A stretch of DNA of 64,000 bases, taken from assembly GCA_020091685.1 (NCBI GenBank), contig CM034595.1:22057564-22121563 (forward strand), in the 5' to 3' direction. This document shows, piece by piece, positions 36,101 to 48,579 of this stretch. Every line of letters begins with the position of its first letter. Within the stretch, counting starts at the first letter, position 1. The notes under the pieces were generated by a model. That model had not been told where the DNA came from, ran no database searches, and saw nothing but the letters and a program-made list of their open reading frames with translations. The translations under genes and the position numbers were made by a program. The stretch is from Lutjanus erythropterus (taxonomy: Eukaryota; Chordata; Actinopteri; Lutjaniformes; Lutjanidae).

Positions 36101-39100
36101 GATGTGATCCTGATTCAAGATGCTCTCTAGTAGCTGGTTTGGTAGTGTTGCTGTTGTGGTTATTGCTTGCTTTGTTTGATTGATTGTTTCCTTTTTTGTA
36201 TGTCTTGATTGTTTCCATTATGTATGTGTCATGTGAATTAAAACAAAAAATATTAACAACACTTTTATTAATTTGTAAAAAGCTGACACAAGTAGGCCGA
36301 CATGCTGATTAAAAAAATTAATTAGTGTTCAGGAGGTATGAGATAATGCTGATATATCACATAGGGATGGCCAACAAAGTTGCCCGATAGCAGACTCAAT
36401 CAACAAAGGTAGGTATTTTTTTGTCAAGTAGGCTTCTGTTTTTTGTAAAACTGTTATAATGTCTTTGTCACTCACCAACACATTCAAAGTCTTCTCAACT
36501 GCATCCATTCCACGGTCGTCCTCCATATCATAGAGACGTATTTTGATGGGTATAGAGCCAACTACCATGGGGACAGCAGAGAAGGAGACATGCTGGGAAG
36601 ACTCTGGCTGCAGAGTAATGTTAACAAAAGATGCAATGGTAGCTGAACCGGGGGAGCAAAGTCCCTCAGTTTGTTCCATGTGAACTGCCACCTATGAAAA
36701 TGTCCACAGAGAAAAGTAACATTAAGTACTGAATTTTAGTTTGTGCAGTAGGTGTTTAAGTGTTTTAAGTGCCACTTCATATCAACATTAGCTTACCTGA
36801 TGTGTGTTACCACCATAGTTGTAGATAACAGGTGAAATGGATAGTTGCTCATATTTCCTCACTGAGTATGGCAGTCTCAGAGACACAAAAATATCCTTAA
36901 ATGCTCTGACCTCTGTTGGCTTATGTACACAGAAACCTGAATGAAACATAGAGTTAACTTTCATTAATGGGAAACTCTTCAGTCAAATACCTGAGATGCA
37001 TCTGTAAAGTGGGAGGCTGTTATTACCGGTGGCTGCAGATAAAGTGACAACTTGAATCTCCCATGTGGTGATGGAATCAGGTAGAACCATATGATACCTA
37101 GGGGTTTTCAATTTAATGAATTAATTGGTTGTAAAATTCATTTGAGAAATACTTTGTCTATAGTTGATACTGTAGACTTAAGTTGATGCACTTAACCAGA
37201 TTCACTTACACTGGACAGTAGAAAAAGAAGTTCTTACAGCGACAATGTTAGAGTCGAAAACAGTATCAAACACAAACAATATAAACAAAACTATGGGATA
37301 GCAAAGGTTTTAATGGCTGTGACTAGCCACTGTATTTCACTTGGGAAAAAAATGTATAAAACTGTCTTAAAAGTCCACTTTCCCCTCTTACCTTCCTTTG
37401 TTATTTACATTAAATTCTCTGAAGGCAAAACTTGGGGGGAAAAATCGCCGAATGTACTGATTAGTCGTGTCCAAGAAGAATTCTTCAATGTCAGCAGTGC
37501 TTGCTGTTAAAAATGAGAAAATGAAAGGTTTATAATTTAAGTCTGTGATAAGTTATTTAATGCAATCAAAGTAGGTGTGTTAAGTGTTTTAATATACACA
37601 TGACAATTTCAACTCACTCCTGCCAAGTCCTTTCTCGGCATCCTCCTGTAACTTTTTTTGTCTCAGACGCTCTCCTTCCAGGCAGCATTTTAAAAAGGCA
37701 TCTGTACACAATGGATTTGCTTTCACCATAGAGACTCTCTGTGCTCGCTGCTGACATGTTCGTTCCATAGGGATGAGTGAAAACCCGTGTGTGCAACATT
37801 CTTGCAATGTCTCATCAGAAAAGTTTGATTCTGAAAGTGGCATTAAAGAGAAAAAGAAGACACTTTTTAAACGGAAATTAAAGCATAAGTATCAAGTATC
37901 ATAAAAATCCCAGTTCCTAAAAAAAAGCTAGCTATTTGCTGTTTAAACTGATAAGCTTTGTTGCTTTTTCGACATATACACTCATTCTGAATTTGAGGCC
38001 TGCAACACATTTCAAAAAAGTTGTGACAGGGGCAACAAAAGACTGTAAAAGAAAAACACCTGTTTGGAGCATCGCAAATGTAAACAGGATAAATAGTAAC
38101 AGGTGATAGCATCATGATTGGGGATGAAAGGCACATCCTCAAAGCAAGCAAGGAAAGTGCGAGGTTCACCACTGTGTGAAAAACTGTGTGGACAAATAGT
38201 CCAGCAGTTTAAGAACATTTTTCACCGAACAGTTGCAAGGAATTTATGGATTTCAGCATCTATAATCCATAATAACATCTGTAAAGACCCCATTGATGCT
38301 GAAAGGAACTTACAGGTTTTGGAGCAACATATGCTACCATCTAGATGACGTGTTTTTCAGGGACATCCCTGCTTATGTCATCAAGTTCTGGTACTGGACC
38401 GGCCTTGCCTACAGGCCAGACCTGTCTCCAACTGAAAATGAGTGACCACGCAAAAATGCAAGAACAGAGACCTGTTGAGCACCTGAAGTCGTGTATGAAG
38501 TAAGAATGGGAAAGAATTTTGAATGTTTCAAACTTCAATATCAGTGTCTTCACCTCGTAAATGCTTTCTGAGTGTTGTTAAAAGTAAAGGTGATGTATCA
38601 CAGTGGTAAACATGCCCCTGTCCCAACTTTTTTGGAACATGTTGCAGGCATCATAGTCCATATTTACAAAAAACAATAAAGTTAATCAGTTTGAGCATTA
38701 CATATGTTGTCTTTATACTGTATTCAATTGAATATAGGTCAAAGGAATTTGCAAATAATTGCATTATGTTTTTTTTTTTACATTTTAAACAGTGACCCAA
38801 CTTTTTTAACTGGGGTTTGCACCTAATCTCAGACTAGAGCTGTAATGCCAGAAAGTTGTCTTACTTAAGTTCATCATTTCCTGTTGAAGGTCCACAGAGC
38901 GTCTCTGGCGTGCAGATTGTGAATCACAGTCAAGACCTGGAGAAGTAGTATTACAGCATTAAAGTCCAGCGTAGGTTAAGTATAGTTGATAGCTGTTGGA
39001 GTTTGAGTTTTGAGGATTGTTGGTATTATACAAAACAATAATTTGCTAAGAAAAACGAACAAACAAAAAATATAATTTGTGACTGCAGCTACAGTCTCAG

Positions 39101-42100
39101 CTCTGCCTTGCTCTTTATTACATCTTTATTTCATCCATTCTTGATAGAAGTAAATACAGTATATCACACTATAAACTTCTTGAATAGTCCTATTTAACAT
39201 TTGAAATGATTTAAATGAAGAAGGCTTTTTTCATACTTTTTCTTGACTGTGATTGGGAGTGAGATACAAAAGCCAGCCCAGCTTCTGTTAGTACAGATGC
39301 AGGGTCAGATCCACCCCCGTATGAGCAACCAGAGTCAAATGACTGCATTGAGGAAAACACCTGAAAAGTAAGAACAAAAGTTTGGATTCAAGTTATATTT
39401 AAATAACTTCACTGTGTTGTAAGAGAGTACATGTAAAAGAAGCGTGTGAAAGTGAGAAAGTGTTACCTGTTTGGCCGTGAGTTTATTATCGGCATGGAGA
39501 GCATAGAAGGCTTTATCCACAGCCAGCAAAGCCACCGTGGCTCTCTGACCGTGTAAATCAAATTCTAGGTCATATGGTCTTCCAGGTTCATTCCGTCCTT
39601 TTGTTCCAATCTAAATTAACGTTGAAAATATATCATTCATATATCAATTTTTAAATGCCACGGTCAGTGTTAATTCAACCAAAAGATTACTGTAAATCAG
39701 TACATCTAAATGTAAACACATAGGATGTGTACAGTAGTTGAAACTCAAGCTATTCAAACACAGTCAGCAGAGGTAAAATTCTGTTGGTTTACTGTCTCCA
39801 TTTGTCAGGCTGCACACTTATCTGTTCTGTTTACTCACCTTGACATTTATCTCACATTCGTCCCTGACATCTACCCACACCGAGTCTGCAATGATGTTAC
39901 CATGCTGGTCATAGAAGTAGCCAATTAGACGGAAGGATGGCACCATATCATGTGTTATCTGCACCATGTCTCTTACTGATGTACCAGTTCTGTGGGAACC
40001 CTTTTTTATTATGATCCCCCGGCTTAAGACCTACAATGTTAGAAATGCAAGATATCAAAAAAGGTTTCTCTTTGTCAAAAAAACAATGTTGGATTCACTC
40101 TGATATGCCTCACCATATAGTATATAAACCCATCAGCTGGGGCGTTGATGGTGTTGTAATTTACAGTCAGTGAGCTGCCCACAGAGTACATCTGGTTGGC
40201 AAAATTCAGGTAAAGGTAGCTGCCACTTGGAGATGAAGCACGTTGAATTACTTTCCTCTGCTGAATTCCTCCTGCAGATGCCTAATGAAGTAAGGATGTA
40301 AACAGTTCAACAAATTAAAATTTAGTGGTTTATCATTTAGATAACACTTATAACTTGTAAGTTGTTTAGGGATACTAACCTCAACAGTAATCGGAGTGTC
40401 AGTTTCAACATTAAACACAAAAAACACTGCCCCCTCCTGGTCAGTGGTGCCTTGCCAAGATTTCTCTGTAGATGCTGGTATATCAATCTTTATTGGCACA
40501 GCAGCAGCTGGGGAGCCATCTGGGAGACGCACAAACGTCTAAAATAACAAAAAACAAACTGATTTACACATCGAATCATCACACTCATGTGCATAGCTGT
40601 GTATCTAATTGTTAGTTCATGCATACCACCACATCTAGTGGATATCCAGGGAGGAAATGCGAGCGAGTTCGAGAGAGATCTATGGTGTATTTGTTGGAGA
40701 TGATAGGAAGGAAAACCTCTGCCTGTTGCATTTCTCCACCTGGACCAAAAAATGCAGATATCAGATGCAGTGAAAGGTCACAATGATATGCACAATATAT
40801 TCCTCTTCTTATTCAATTCTTCTTATACCCTCTCAAATATGCTCAAGGGTTTATCCTAAAAATTTTAAACACAATGTTATTTTTAGTATGAATAGTAGTA
40901 GTAATAGCAGAATAGAATTGTTGTTATTGTTTGTTATTTTTGGGTTATCAAAATTATTCAAGTAGTGATACATAAAATGTCCATTCCAGTTTTTCAAAGT
41001 CCAAGTTGATGTCTTTAAATGTCTCCTTTTGTCACTCTAAAACTAAATTATTATAATGAAGAACCTCAATATTTGAGAGGCTGAAAATGGCATTTCCTGA
41101 CATTTTGTATGAAAACTTACTTTAATGATTTATCGGCCATCAGAGGTTTAACAGTTTAATTATTTTTTACCACTTGCACAATTGGGCAAGTGACCTGCCA
41201 GATTTATTAGCCTGACACAGCATTTTACTTAGTCCGCACAAGCAGGAAATTCCTATTGTTAAGCCTTGCACACAGCTATATTCAATGGTTTTGGCATATT
41301 TTGGCATATATTTTATAAAATACAGGATTGTGGTAATTTGTTTTAAACTGACAGTCGTATTTAACTGATGTGTTCCAGTTAAATAGAACTGTCTCTTGAA
41401 TTAAAAAACATTTTGCAACATCATGGCAGTGCCCTGGAGTTGCCTAACAAGAAAGAGACACTGCCTATTAACATATAACATATTAACATATAAGCCAAAT
41501 TTTGTATACATAAACTACATTCTCCCTTTACACCATACAAGTATTTACTTTTTGTCTCTTTTAGGAGGCTGCTGAGTTAAATATTAGTGTGGCAGAGTGT
41601 CCTTTACTTTGTATGTTGGTGACAAATACTGCCAAGTAGAGCTGTGATCCCCTTTGCTGTAATTCAGAGAGGGTTAGGTTCTTCTTCTGTTGCAGTTGCA
41701 GTTGTAAGTTTTCTATTGGGAAAGAAATCTCAGCAGTCCCATCCTGGACCTGCAAAAAAATGGCATAACTTGTATACTATCAAGTACTGAAAGACTTAAG
41801 GGGTGCAATATGTTGCCTGATTGTCTGATCTTAGGTACTTGCAATGAGCTGCACTATAAATGTGGGATTAATATCTGTTTCCTCACCGAACCAGTCAACT
41901 CCAGCCCCCTGATGAAGTCAGGCTTCGCCTTTTGGCCAGGGGTTTTACCTTTATGTATCACTCCAAATTGGCAGTGGTACGCCCCTTTAACTATCTCACC
42001 ATGTGAATACCTGGGGAAATCATTGTAAAATTGTTACTTTTGAAGTATTTAAGACAAAAAGAGAGTCTGAAAATATAGCTTGAGACAATAAGCAGCCCAA

Positions 42101-44137
42101 GTATTATAACAAATGCTTATTCAAGCTAAAACAACATATTTGATAATGCTCACATTAGCATTCAACCAGTCCCTAGCTTACTGATAGTGTTACATGGTAT
42201 GATAGAAAACATCATTGGCACATTTATGTAAAATATTAATATAAAGTCTCTTCAGTCGACCTCAGAAATGTTCAGGTTAAGTCAGTCATGTGACATTATG
42301 CTCACTGGAAAACATATTTCTGTGCAGTGTTCATACAGATTACATCAAACACAAACATGTTAGCTTGTTTGGGAGTTTTATTGCATGCCAATTGTTGAGC
42401 ATCTAAATTAGTGTAATCTATTTTAAAGAGGCATTTTTGACTGAGAGAGAGTTAGCATAACTGTGACATCAGTGCAAAAAGTGAATACCAGTGAATAATG
42501 GGCATACATTCATCAGGTAGCTGAAATCATCATTCTGGATGTGTAAGTAGCTAGCTTAACAGTTACATAAGTTAATGCTACCCTCTAAGCTAATGCTAAC
42601 CACTCTGCTGGCCAAAGTTGATTAACGCAGGACAAACGTGACAGTGAAGTAAGTTTAATGTAAAATAAGTCAGCAGTTACCTTGCTGAGATGATGAAGTT
42701 TAACTGCTCAGTGTTCAACAAAATCCAGTGCTGCTCCATTGCAATGTTCACCTCAAAACTGGGTAAAACTACAGTGTGAAATTATAAAAAAAAAAAAAAA
42801 ATAGTTAAAAAAAAAAAAAAAAATTATTTGTTAATTTAAAAAATGAATAAAGCACTTAAATCAAATTAGCTTACCAAATTTTTGGACTTTAAACTCTCTG
42901 GAAGCGACATATGCATCATCATCCTCATAGCGGGCTGTAATCTTCCATATTCCCATTCTGTGTAAACAAAATATGTATGTTTTATTACACATGGCCAAAG
43001 TTGCATGCAGTTATATTAGATGCAGTTTATTGTAAATCTGTTTTAACATACTTAGAGACATCAGGTATAGTAAATATCCCTCTGTATATTCCTCCCTGTG
43101 CTGTCTTAAGGGACTTCATTACTCTGTTTCCGGCAGCATTCTATCATAAAATGATAAAAGCATAATTCACGAAGTTAAACAATGAAAATCACTGTACACA
43201 TCTTTCAAAGTCTTCTTTATTCCCAAAGAAAATGTGTCTACTCACATATACTGATATCTGGAACACTTCCTCATGAGGCCTGAATGTGTGGTCAAGAGTG
43301 AATATCCTGTACGTCACTAGAAGAGACATAATCAACATAAAATAACTTTAAAAGCAAACTCTGTTAATCTATCTGTAGATTTTTTTCACACCGGTTAACA
43401 TCTTCACACTGGTTGACTTTCCTTTTACCTGTCTGTGTTGGGTTGTAGACTGGCTGATCAGTCTGAATGAAAATATTGCCCCTGCGTTTTGATACTAGGA
43501 CCCTTGTTAGCTTCCTCACTCTGAAGGAGGGGCTCTCTGCCACCAGATTAAGGTAGTTACGTCGTTGACGTTGAGGAACTGTTGACATAAGGTTTCTGTC
43601 TATCTGTAATGATACAAATTAGAAGTTTGGGTTAATGACATCTCAGTCCTTCTAAATTATGTGCTTTTTTATGAGAGGGAAGTTTCTCATACCATCAGTT
43701 CAACTGTTTTGATATCCCCTTCAGAAGCACACGTGACAGTTTTCCTCGCAGACACAACACCACTAGTCTCATGCTCCAGGTAGAGAGTAACAGGATTATT
43801 AACATGAGTCCTTCCCATCTGGACAAACACTTTTTCTTTAGCACCCACATGAAACACTGCAGGGGCTGAGATGAAGAACCTGCACACAAAAGGTCAAAAA
43901 TAGCCCTTACTGTCTCCTTCATTTCTATTTGCATTCATAAACTTCTACTCCTATTGATAAATATCTGCAATGTTGAACATTTTGTTATATCTGTTACATT
44001 ACAACAACATGACATAATAATTATTTAACATATATATCATGCTGAAAAGGCAGATATTTCTGTATTTACCGATCCGCTGAACACTCCGATTCCATGGTGA
44101 AGGTCAGGAACACTATGAAAAAGATGTGGCACTTCAT
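27177..44137 (-). CDS. c4: Complement component C4
   Basis: Complement C4, the thioester protein cleaved by C1s or MASP-2 that joins C2 in the C3 convertase. Start [13 protein letters not shown] at 44137 (signal peptide), exons 44070-44137, 43693-43879 and 43429-43603, then MG-domain exons including [10 protein letters not shown]. Exon 38865-38936 has the beta-alpha cleavage site RQRR. Exon 37618-37830 is the C4a domain with six cysteines, ending GLGR. The thioester exon (about 34370-34580) has GCLEQ, the TED exon 33072-33266 has the catalytic His, and the alpha-gamma site RNKR follows an acidic Tyr-rich stretch at about 30113-30249. C345C exons run to CRQ-stop at 27179-27177. I count about 41 exons, as in mammals. 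All frames join and I saw no disabling lesion. Introns carry MITEs and a Tc1 remnant. Confidence 0.95.
27381..27569. mobile_element. Internally deleted copy of the AAAGGACCAGTGTGTA MITE family
   Basis: Starts TTAAAGGACCAGTGTGTAAG and continues ATTTAGTGGCATCT as in the copy at 31327, then skips to the shared 3' part TTCTGCCAATAAGTCCC and a degraded right end. It lies in the last intron of c4. Confidence 0.7.
27936..28073. mobile_element. Short inverted-repeat element in a c4 intron
   Basis: Arms 27936-27970 (AAATTAAGTCGTTAGCGCTC, then GCAAATAAGTATG) and 28038-28073 (CATACTTATTTGCAAGTGCT, then GACGACTTCATTT) are inverted copies with about four mismatches, separated by about 67 bases. Consistent with a small MITE or one end pair of a larger one. 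Confidence 0.6.
29340..29870. repeat. Dispersed fish repeat in a c4 intron
   Basis: A roughly 500-base intron segment between the exons reading SGMAIADIT and [13 protein letters not shown]. Stretches such as AGTGCAAGATGGCAGTGCTC and TCGTGTCCCGGATATTTT look like a dispersed non-coding repeat of fish genomes; recognition is from memory of the pattern. No exon signal. Confidence 0.4.
30169..30180 (-). other. c4: C4 alpha-gamma processing site RNKR
   Basis: Codons AGG AAC AAG AGG encode RNKR followed by DVDD, at the place where C4 alpha and gamma chains are separated. Just before it is [13 protein letters not shown], an acidic Tyr-rich stretch like the sulfated segment of mammalian C4. Confidence 0.8.
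31327..31652. mobile_element. Full-length MITE with 22 bp inverted ends and terminal TTAA
   Basis: Starts TTAAAGGACCAGTGTGTAGG. The reverse complement of its end is TTAAAGGAACAGTGTGTAAG. The perfect TTAA at both ends suggests piggyBac-type mobilisation, though TTAA may equally be part of the inverted repeat. It lies in a c4 intron. Related copies are at 27381-27569 and 21893-22060. Confidence 0.75.
32440..32850. repeat. Dispersed repeat tail in a c4 intron
   Basis: Contains stretches (GGCAATCCATTCATTTTCAA, CTGCATGACAATCCATTC, AACAGCTAGCTTGACTAAAA) that read like decayed 3' parts of a dispersed fish repeat with repeated GGCAATCCAT-type units. No exon lies between about 32132 and 32880. Class uncertain. 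Confidence 0.35.
33085..33087 (-). other. c4: C4 catalytic histidine codon (C4B type)
   Basis: The exon ends [16 protein letters not shown]. Aligned with human C4, whose isotypes differ between PCPVLD (C4A) and LSPVIH (C4B), the last residue of PVLH is His (CAC). By analogy this specifies fast, hydroxyl-directed thioester chemistry. Confidence 0.8.
34486..34500 (-). other. c4: C4 thioester motif GCLEQ
   Basis: Codons GGG TGT TTA GAA CAA in the context [16 protein letters not shown]. The Cys and Gln that form the thioester are present. The usual middle Gly is Leu. Confidence 0.9.
34913..36472. other. Largest c4 intron, about 1.55 kb
   Basis: No exon between the one ending EKTLNVLV and the one starting [10 protein letters not shown]. 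It contains a dispersed repeat at about 35475-35630 (AAAGTACAGATATTTGTG ... ACAAAGTATTTGTACTTTGT) and a roughly 50-base segment at 35655-35705 that recurs as a direct repeat at 36043-36097. Open frames on both strands at 35790-36040 have no domain support. Confidence 0.5.
37618..37830 (-). other. c4: C4a anaphylatoxin exon with C1s/MASP cleavage site
   Basis: Encodes [20 protein letters not shown] and then [13 protein letters not shown], with the CC-C-C-CC pattern of anaphylatoxins, and ends EKGLGR. Cleavage after that Arg would release C4a; the alpha' chain would then start STADIEEFF. Confidence 0.88.
37978..38822 (+). mobile_element. Decayed, internally deleted Tc1-like DNA transposon in a c4 intron
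   Basis: The right end reads ACCCAACTTTTTTAACTGGG and the interior has GTCCCAACTTTTTTGGAACA, typical of a common fish Tc1/mariner family. The left part has AAAAAAGTTGTGACAGGGGC. Remnants of transposase coding sequence (ATGCTGAAAGGAACTTACAG, GGAGCAACATATGCTACCAT) are on the plus strand with a large internal deletion and stops. It sits between the C4a exon and the beta-alpha junction exon, against the direction of c4 transcription. Confidence 0.75.
38865..38936 (-). other. c4: C4 beta-alpha junction exon
   Basis: Reads [24 protein letters not shown] is the basic site where pro-C4 is cut into beta and alpha chains, directly upstream of the C4a exon. Confidence 0.82.
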
Positions 44138-45505
44138 GGTGCAGGTCTTGTTTCTTCGCCTGCTCTGACACAGGCTTTTGATTATCTGAGGTTTTGTAAG
44201 TCATCCACCCCTGTATTTCTCAATCTCAGTGCCCACCCTCTGTCCCTCTGTGTTTTTTTCTTCTGAAACAACTTAGAAAAAAGCATCATTCCTCAGAGTG
44301 ATGCATACATAAACTGAGAAAATCATCATATTGTCAGATGGAACATGCATACTGATGTGTACAGATGTGTGACGTACTTATTGGCTATTTAATGTGTACA
44401 TTTCTGCTCAGGTGAATGTATGAGATCTTAACATATTTATCTGAAACATGAGGTCAACAAAACAGATCAGATCAGAGTGGAAAGATAGATGCATTTCAGA
44501 CTTTAACATGTTTTATGTTTTGATTTTTTTAAAAGACGGTTTTATATCAGTGCTTGGGTGGCAGTTTGGAAAGTGTTTGCTGTTTCACAATGTGTGCCTA
44601 TTCTCTCATTGGTCGATGCAAGTCAGCCAGATTTCCCCCAGATCATGTGATTTACAAGAAACCGGGTTTAGGCTCTTTGGCATGGAGGGAGAGCTGTTGA
44701 CTCTACAGTGCATAGTTCAGGAATGATTTGCTAAGTAGAGCTCAAGTATATCTGTAAACTCCCTAATTATAAAAATTCCTACAGTTTAGTGAATCTGATC
44801 TTTTTTAAGACATAATAAATGTTGTGCAGTTTAATTGTAACTTAACCCTTTTTACCACACAGATGTGAACCGATTAAATGCTGAATGGAATTTAAAAACC
44901 TGCCAGTCTGGCAAGATGGAACATTTGTAAGATTTATGACAAAGGCACAGACGATCATCACACTGTGAAATCACAAAGATAAGGTCAGGTCAGAAACTTT
45001 ATTTCTTTTCACATGCAGCTCGGTGTAAGATGCGGTAAACAAAGATACAACACAAAAAGCTCTTCTCTCTTTCAAGTGTAACAGGATACATGACCCAATT
45101 TAACATTACAGGCATAATATGCAAGAATTTCCCAAACAAAAAAGAAAAAAAGCAAATACTCATAGAAACATAAACCCTTTCAATCACCACTTATGACCCA
45201 CTAGAAGTGTGTGATGGTGGTTGTATCTGCAGAGACCCTGCTGTTGCCTGTATTTCCTAATTTTTCTTCATTATTTTGCTGACTTCATGACGTTTTGCCA
45301 ACTCAAAACATTGGTATTTGACACCCTGGGATGTTCTGGTACAACTCAGACAAATACTGATTAAGTACAGACTGGAAAGAGAATTTGCTAAAGAGAATGT
45401 ACTTTATTTAAATTTAAAATTTTCAAATGATTATGTCTTTTGTAATATTCTGCCTTATACTCATAGCTCTTGTGTAAATGATAACACTCATAAACATAAA
45501 ATAAG

Positions 45506-45650
45506 TATGGTGGCCTGGTAGCTCAGTTGGTAGAACATGTGCTGTGAGTCCTCTGCAGCGACCCTTTGCTGCATGTCATTACCCCCATTCTTTCTCCCCC
45601 TTTCCTGTCATGTCTTCAGCTGTCTATCCATTAAAGGCATAAAAATAAAA
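45506..45650 (+). mobile_element. tRNA-derived SINE, B box missing
   Basis: The head GGTAGCTCAGTTGGTAGAAC matches a tRNA A-box region. The body CAGCGACCCTTTGCTGCATG plus TCATTACCCCC, then TTCCTGTCATGTCTTCAGCT and an AT-rich tail, is a common fish SINE body. The T-arm/B-box part between head and body is absent, so this is neither a functional tRNA nor an intact SINE. Confidence 0.7.
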
Positions 45651-48579
45651 GATTTTTGGAAGAATTTTGAACACTGAAATGGTAACACCAGCCAAGTGCT
45701 CTGAAATCTCTGAAATTCTGGTTCAATTTTGCATCTTGATGGGACCCTCTCTAGTAGATCCAGCAAGTTTACAAGAAGAGATCTACTTGGTGTTCAGTTC
45801 TAACTTATTTTTTATAAATACACATTCAATAGTACATATTGTTTTCAACTTATTTCAGGGTATTCATTAAAAAGTTTAGATTTTTTTTTTAAAAGAAAGT
45901 TTTAGATTAGATAAAACATACCTGTAATGTCTGAAAAATATTGGTTAAGTTACAATCAAGCTAACATATACACATTAAGTATATAAATATATATGCAGCT
46001 ATACATAAAGTATAATAAAATTGTCATGTAATGGCCCTGTATAATCCAAAGACATATTTGGCACATGGAAGAAACATCTCTGTCAGTCTCCATTTCACTT
46101 TGCCAGCCACAAACCATGTGGTCCTGTGCCATATCATCTCACCCATTAATAATTTGATTCTCCTCGCATAGCAAGAGATACTAATTGTACTTCTGTCCAA
46201 CAAACTTTACAAACACAGGTTCAGTTTACTTGTTTCTTTGCGATAATAAGATATCCACATACCTAAAACCATATCAGCTCTTAAGAAGTATAGAGAAAAT
46301 TAAAAATAAAAATAAAAAAGGTCAGGCCACTGCTGCAGCCTTAGAGAAGGGAGCGTACAAGACAGAACTCAGAGAACTGAAAAGTCAAAGTCCGCGATCT
46401 GGAAGCTTAATGTGGTTTCAGAAAACTGATCAAACTGAATCGAGAAACCTAAGTTTTAATTGTCCCAATTTTTTAGTCAGATGTCATTATTAAACAACTT
46501 CAATAAATTGTTTAAAAGACAGTTATGTCCCTGCAAAGTCAAACTTTTTGTAAGAATTAAAAAGCAGAGGCCTCTTCACAGACAGCTACAGGATGTTTGA
46601 TTAAGTCCCATGTTGATCGCTGTATTATCACAGGAAGAAGAGTGTGAGGGAGAGTCGGAGGCATGATGTCCATCCACAACTCCTGGATGTGGAGAAGTAA
46701 CACAAGAATTGCGTTTGGACAATCAACCCCAGACTCCCTGTCAAAACTTTGGATGAACAGCCCTGGGAGTAAATCCTACAGTGGATGGGTGACTGGATAA
46801 AATATCATGGGAGATTAAGGAAAAAAAGATCAGATTTATAAAATCATGTCATAAAATGTACTCACATTCTTTAAGCTTTTGTTCCAGCATTGCTGTTTGA
46901 GAGGAAAGTGAAGAATTAATGAACTGTCAAGAGAAAGCAAGTTACAAACTCAAAAAAGTAATGCAACAGTAGCTGTTAAAAAAATCATTATATGTAATCT
47001 TCAAAATATTTCTATCACTAAATGCTTTTAAAAAAAGGTACATATTGTTCATATAAAAAATATTTTATTCTTACTATAAACTTGCATGTTAGTGAATTAA
47101 CTTTTGCTAAGTGAAACTAAGTGAAAAAGTAAATAATTTTAATACTTACATCATGCACCATCAGTAACACAGTGATAATAGTCCCAGAGAAGCAGCTGTT
47201 AATCATGTGTCCCTATGCATATGAAATATTAAACTCTTTCTTTCTAATTTTTTTGCAAATATTGTTAAGTTCACTCTGCTCTGCATCCGTCCTCAACCGC
47301 TGCTTGATCAGTTTGCCTGTCCATGTCCCCACTCCCTATCTCTTCCCCTCTATCCATCTCATTTCATGCAGGAGTGGGGTTACCTAAGAGACTCGGCCTC
47401 AATGGAGAAAATCTCTTTTTCTACAATTAACTGTGAAAGTGACAGAAGGAAAGAAGGGAGGGACCTATGGAGGGGTGCAGGCCCGGAGAAGAAAAGGAGA
47501 GAGGGAAGGACACAAGTGCGCATGGCAGGTAGAGAGATGTAAAAGTTAAAAGCTAATATTTGCGCTCATTTTTTAAGTTCCAACTTGAGAAATTTTAGAA
47601 TAAATATTATATTATGAATAGTATAAATAAAAATTAAAAGTTTATTAAAGAAATTTAATGAATGTCGGGACCCTCAGACAGCTTTTGGTTGTTGAACTTA
47701 ACCCTTTGATTAATTAAATATACATATTCTGTATTATATTTTAATAAGCCTGATAGTTACATGATAAAGAAATCAATATATTTTATGTCTTATATTGGAA
47801 AGATGTTCACAGACTCTCTTAATAAATATACACATTTCAGTTTTGTTGCACCTCACACTTGAATTGGGATTAGGCCAAATTAGGTTGCATTACACTGATC
47901 CCAGTGAAAGTGAATTATGTCTATCACCATAATCTCTAAAAATGCAGAGGGAGTGACCACTGGGTTTCCATGGAGAGGTGTACACAAAAGGGTGTGGCGT
48001 GGGAATGTCTCCAGGGGTCAGGAGTGAGGGTGAAAGGGTCAGAGGTCAGAGCCAGCTGGACAGCACACAAGAGGAGATGAGGGTGAGAAAAGGAGGTGAG
48101 GAGGGAGTCCACAGACTGGCTGACTGGACCCAATGGGACATTAACATTGAACTGATGGGAGGCTCACTGACCAACGCCTATTCAAGGAGAAGCTAAGCTA
48201 TGACACACTCATGTGTAATGGTCCGTGGTAATTGACAAGTGACAAGACCCTCATTGTGGATGCAAAAGCAGTTATAAGAATGCAGCGGTGGATTACAAGC
48301 TATACGTACTGGTGTTCAGTGGTTATATGGGGTTATTTCATTCAGTGATGCAAACATGCTCGTATATTGATAAAATTATTAAACGTTCTATACTTATAAC
48401 TGATTAATATTGACATTGTTATATTGTTAAATATAAAGATGACTTCTTCCCACGAAATGGCCTACAGGAATATATTGAGACATAGCTACATATGATTTTA
48501 TTATCATTATGTTTCAAGGGCTTACTTGAGTATGCATCCCATATCAACATTTGTTTTCCAACAGTTTTAATTAACAGCA

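Noticed and set aside
37867..38553. Several short frames in the c4 intron as separate genes
   Set aside because: They overlap the decayed Tc1-like transposon and are interrupted by stops.
45506..45545. tRNA-like sequence GGTAGCTCAGTTGGTAGAAC
   Set aside because: There is an A-box-like head but no anticodon arm or T-arm with B box. It continues into a known type of SINE body, so it is a SINE head and not a tRNA gene.
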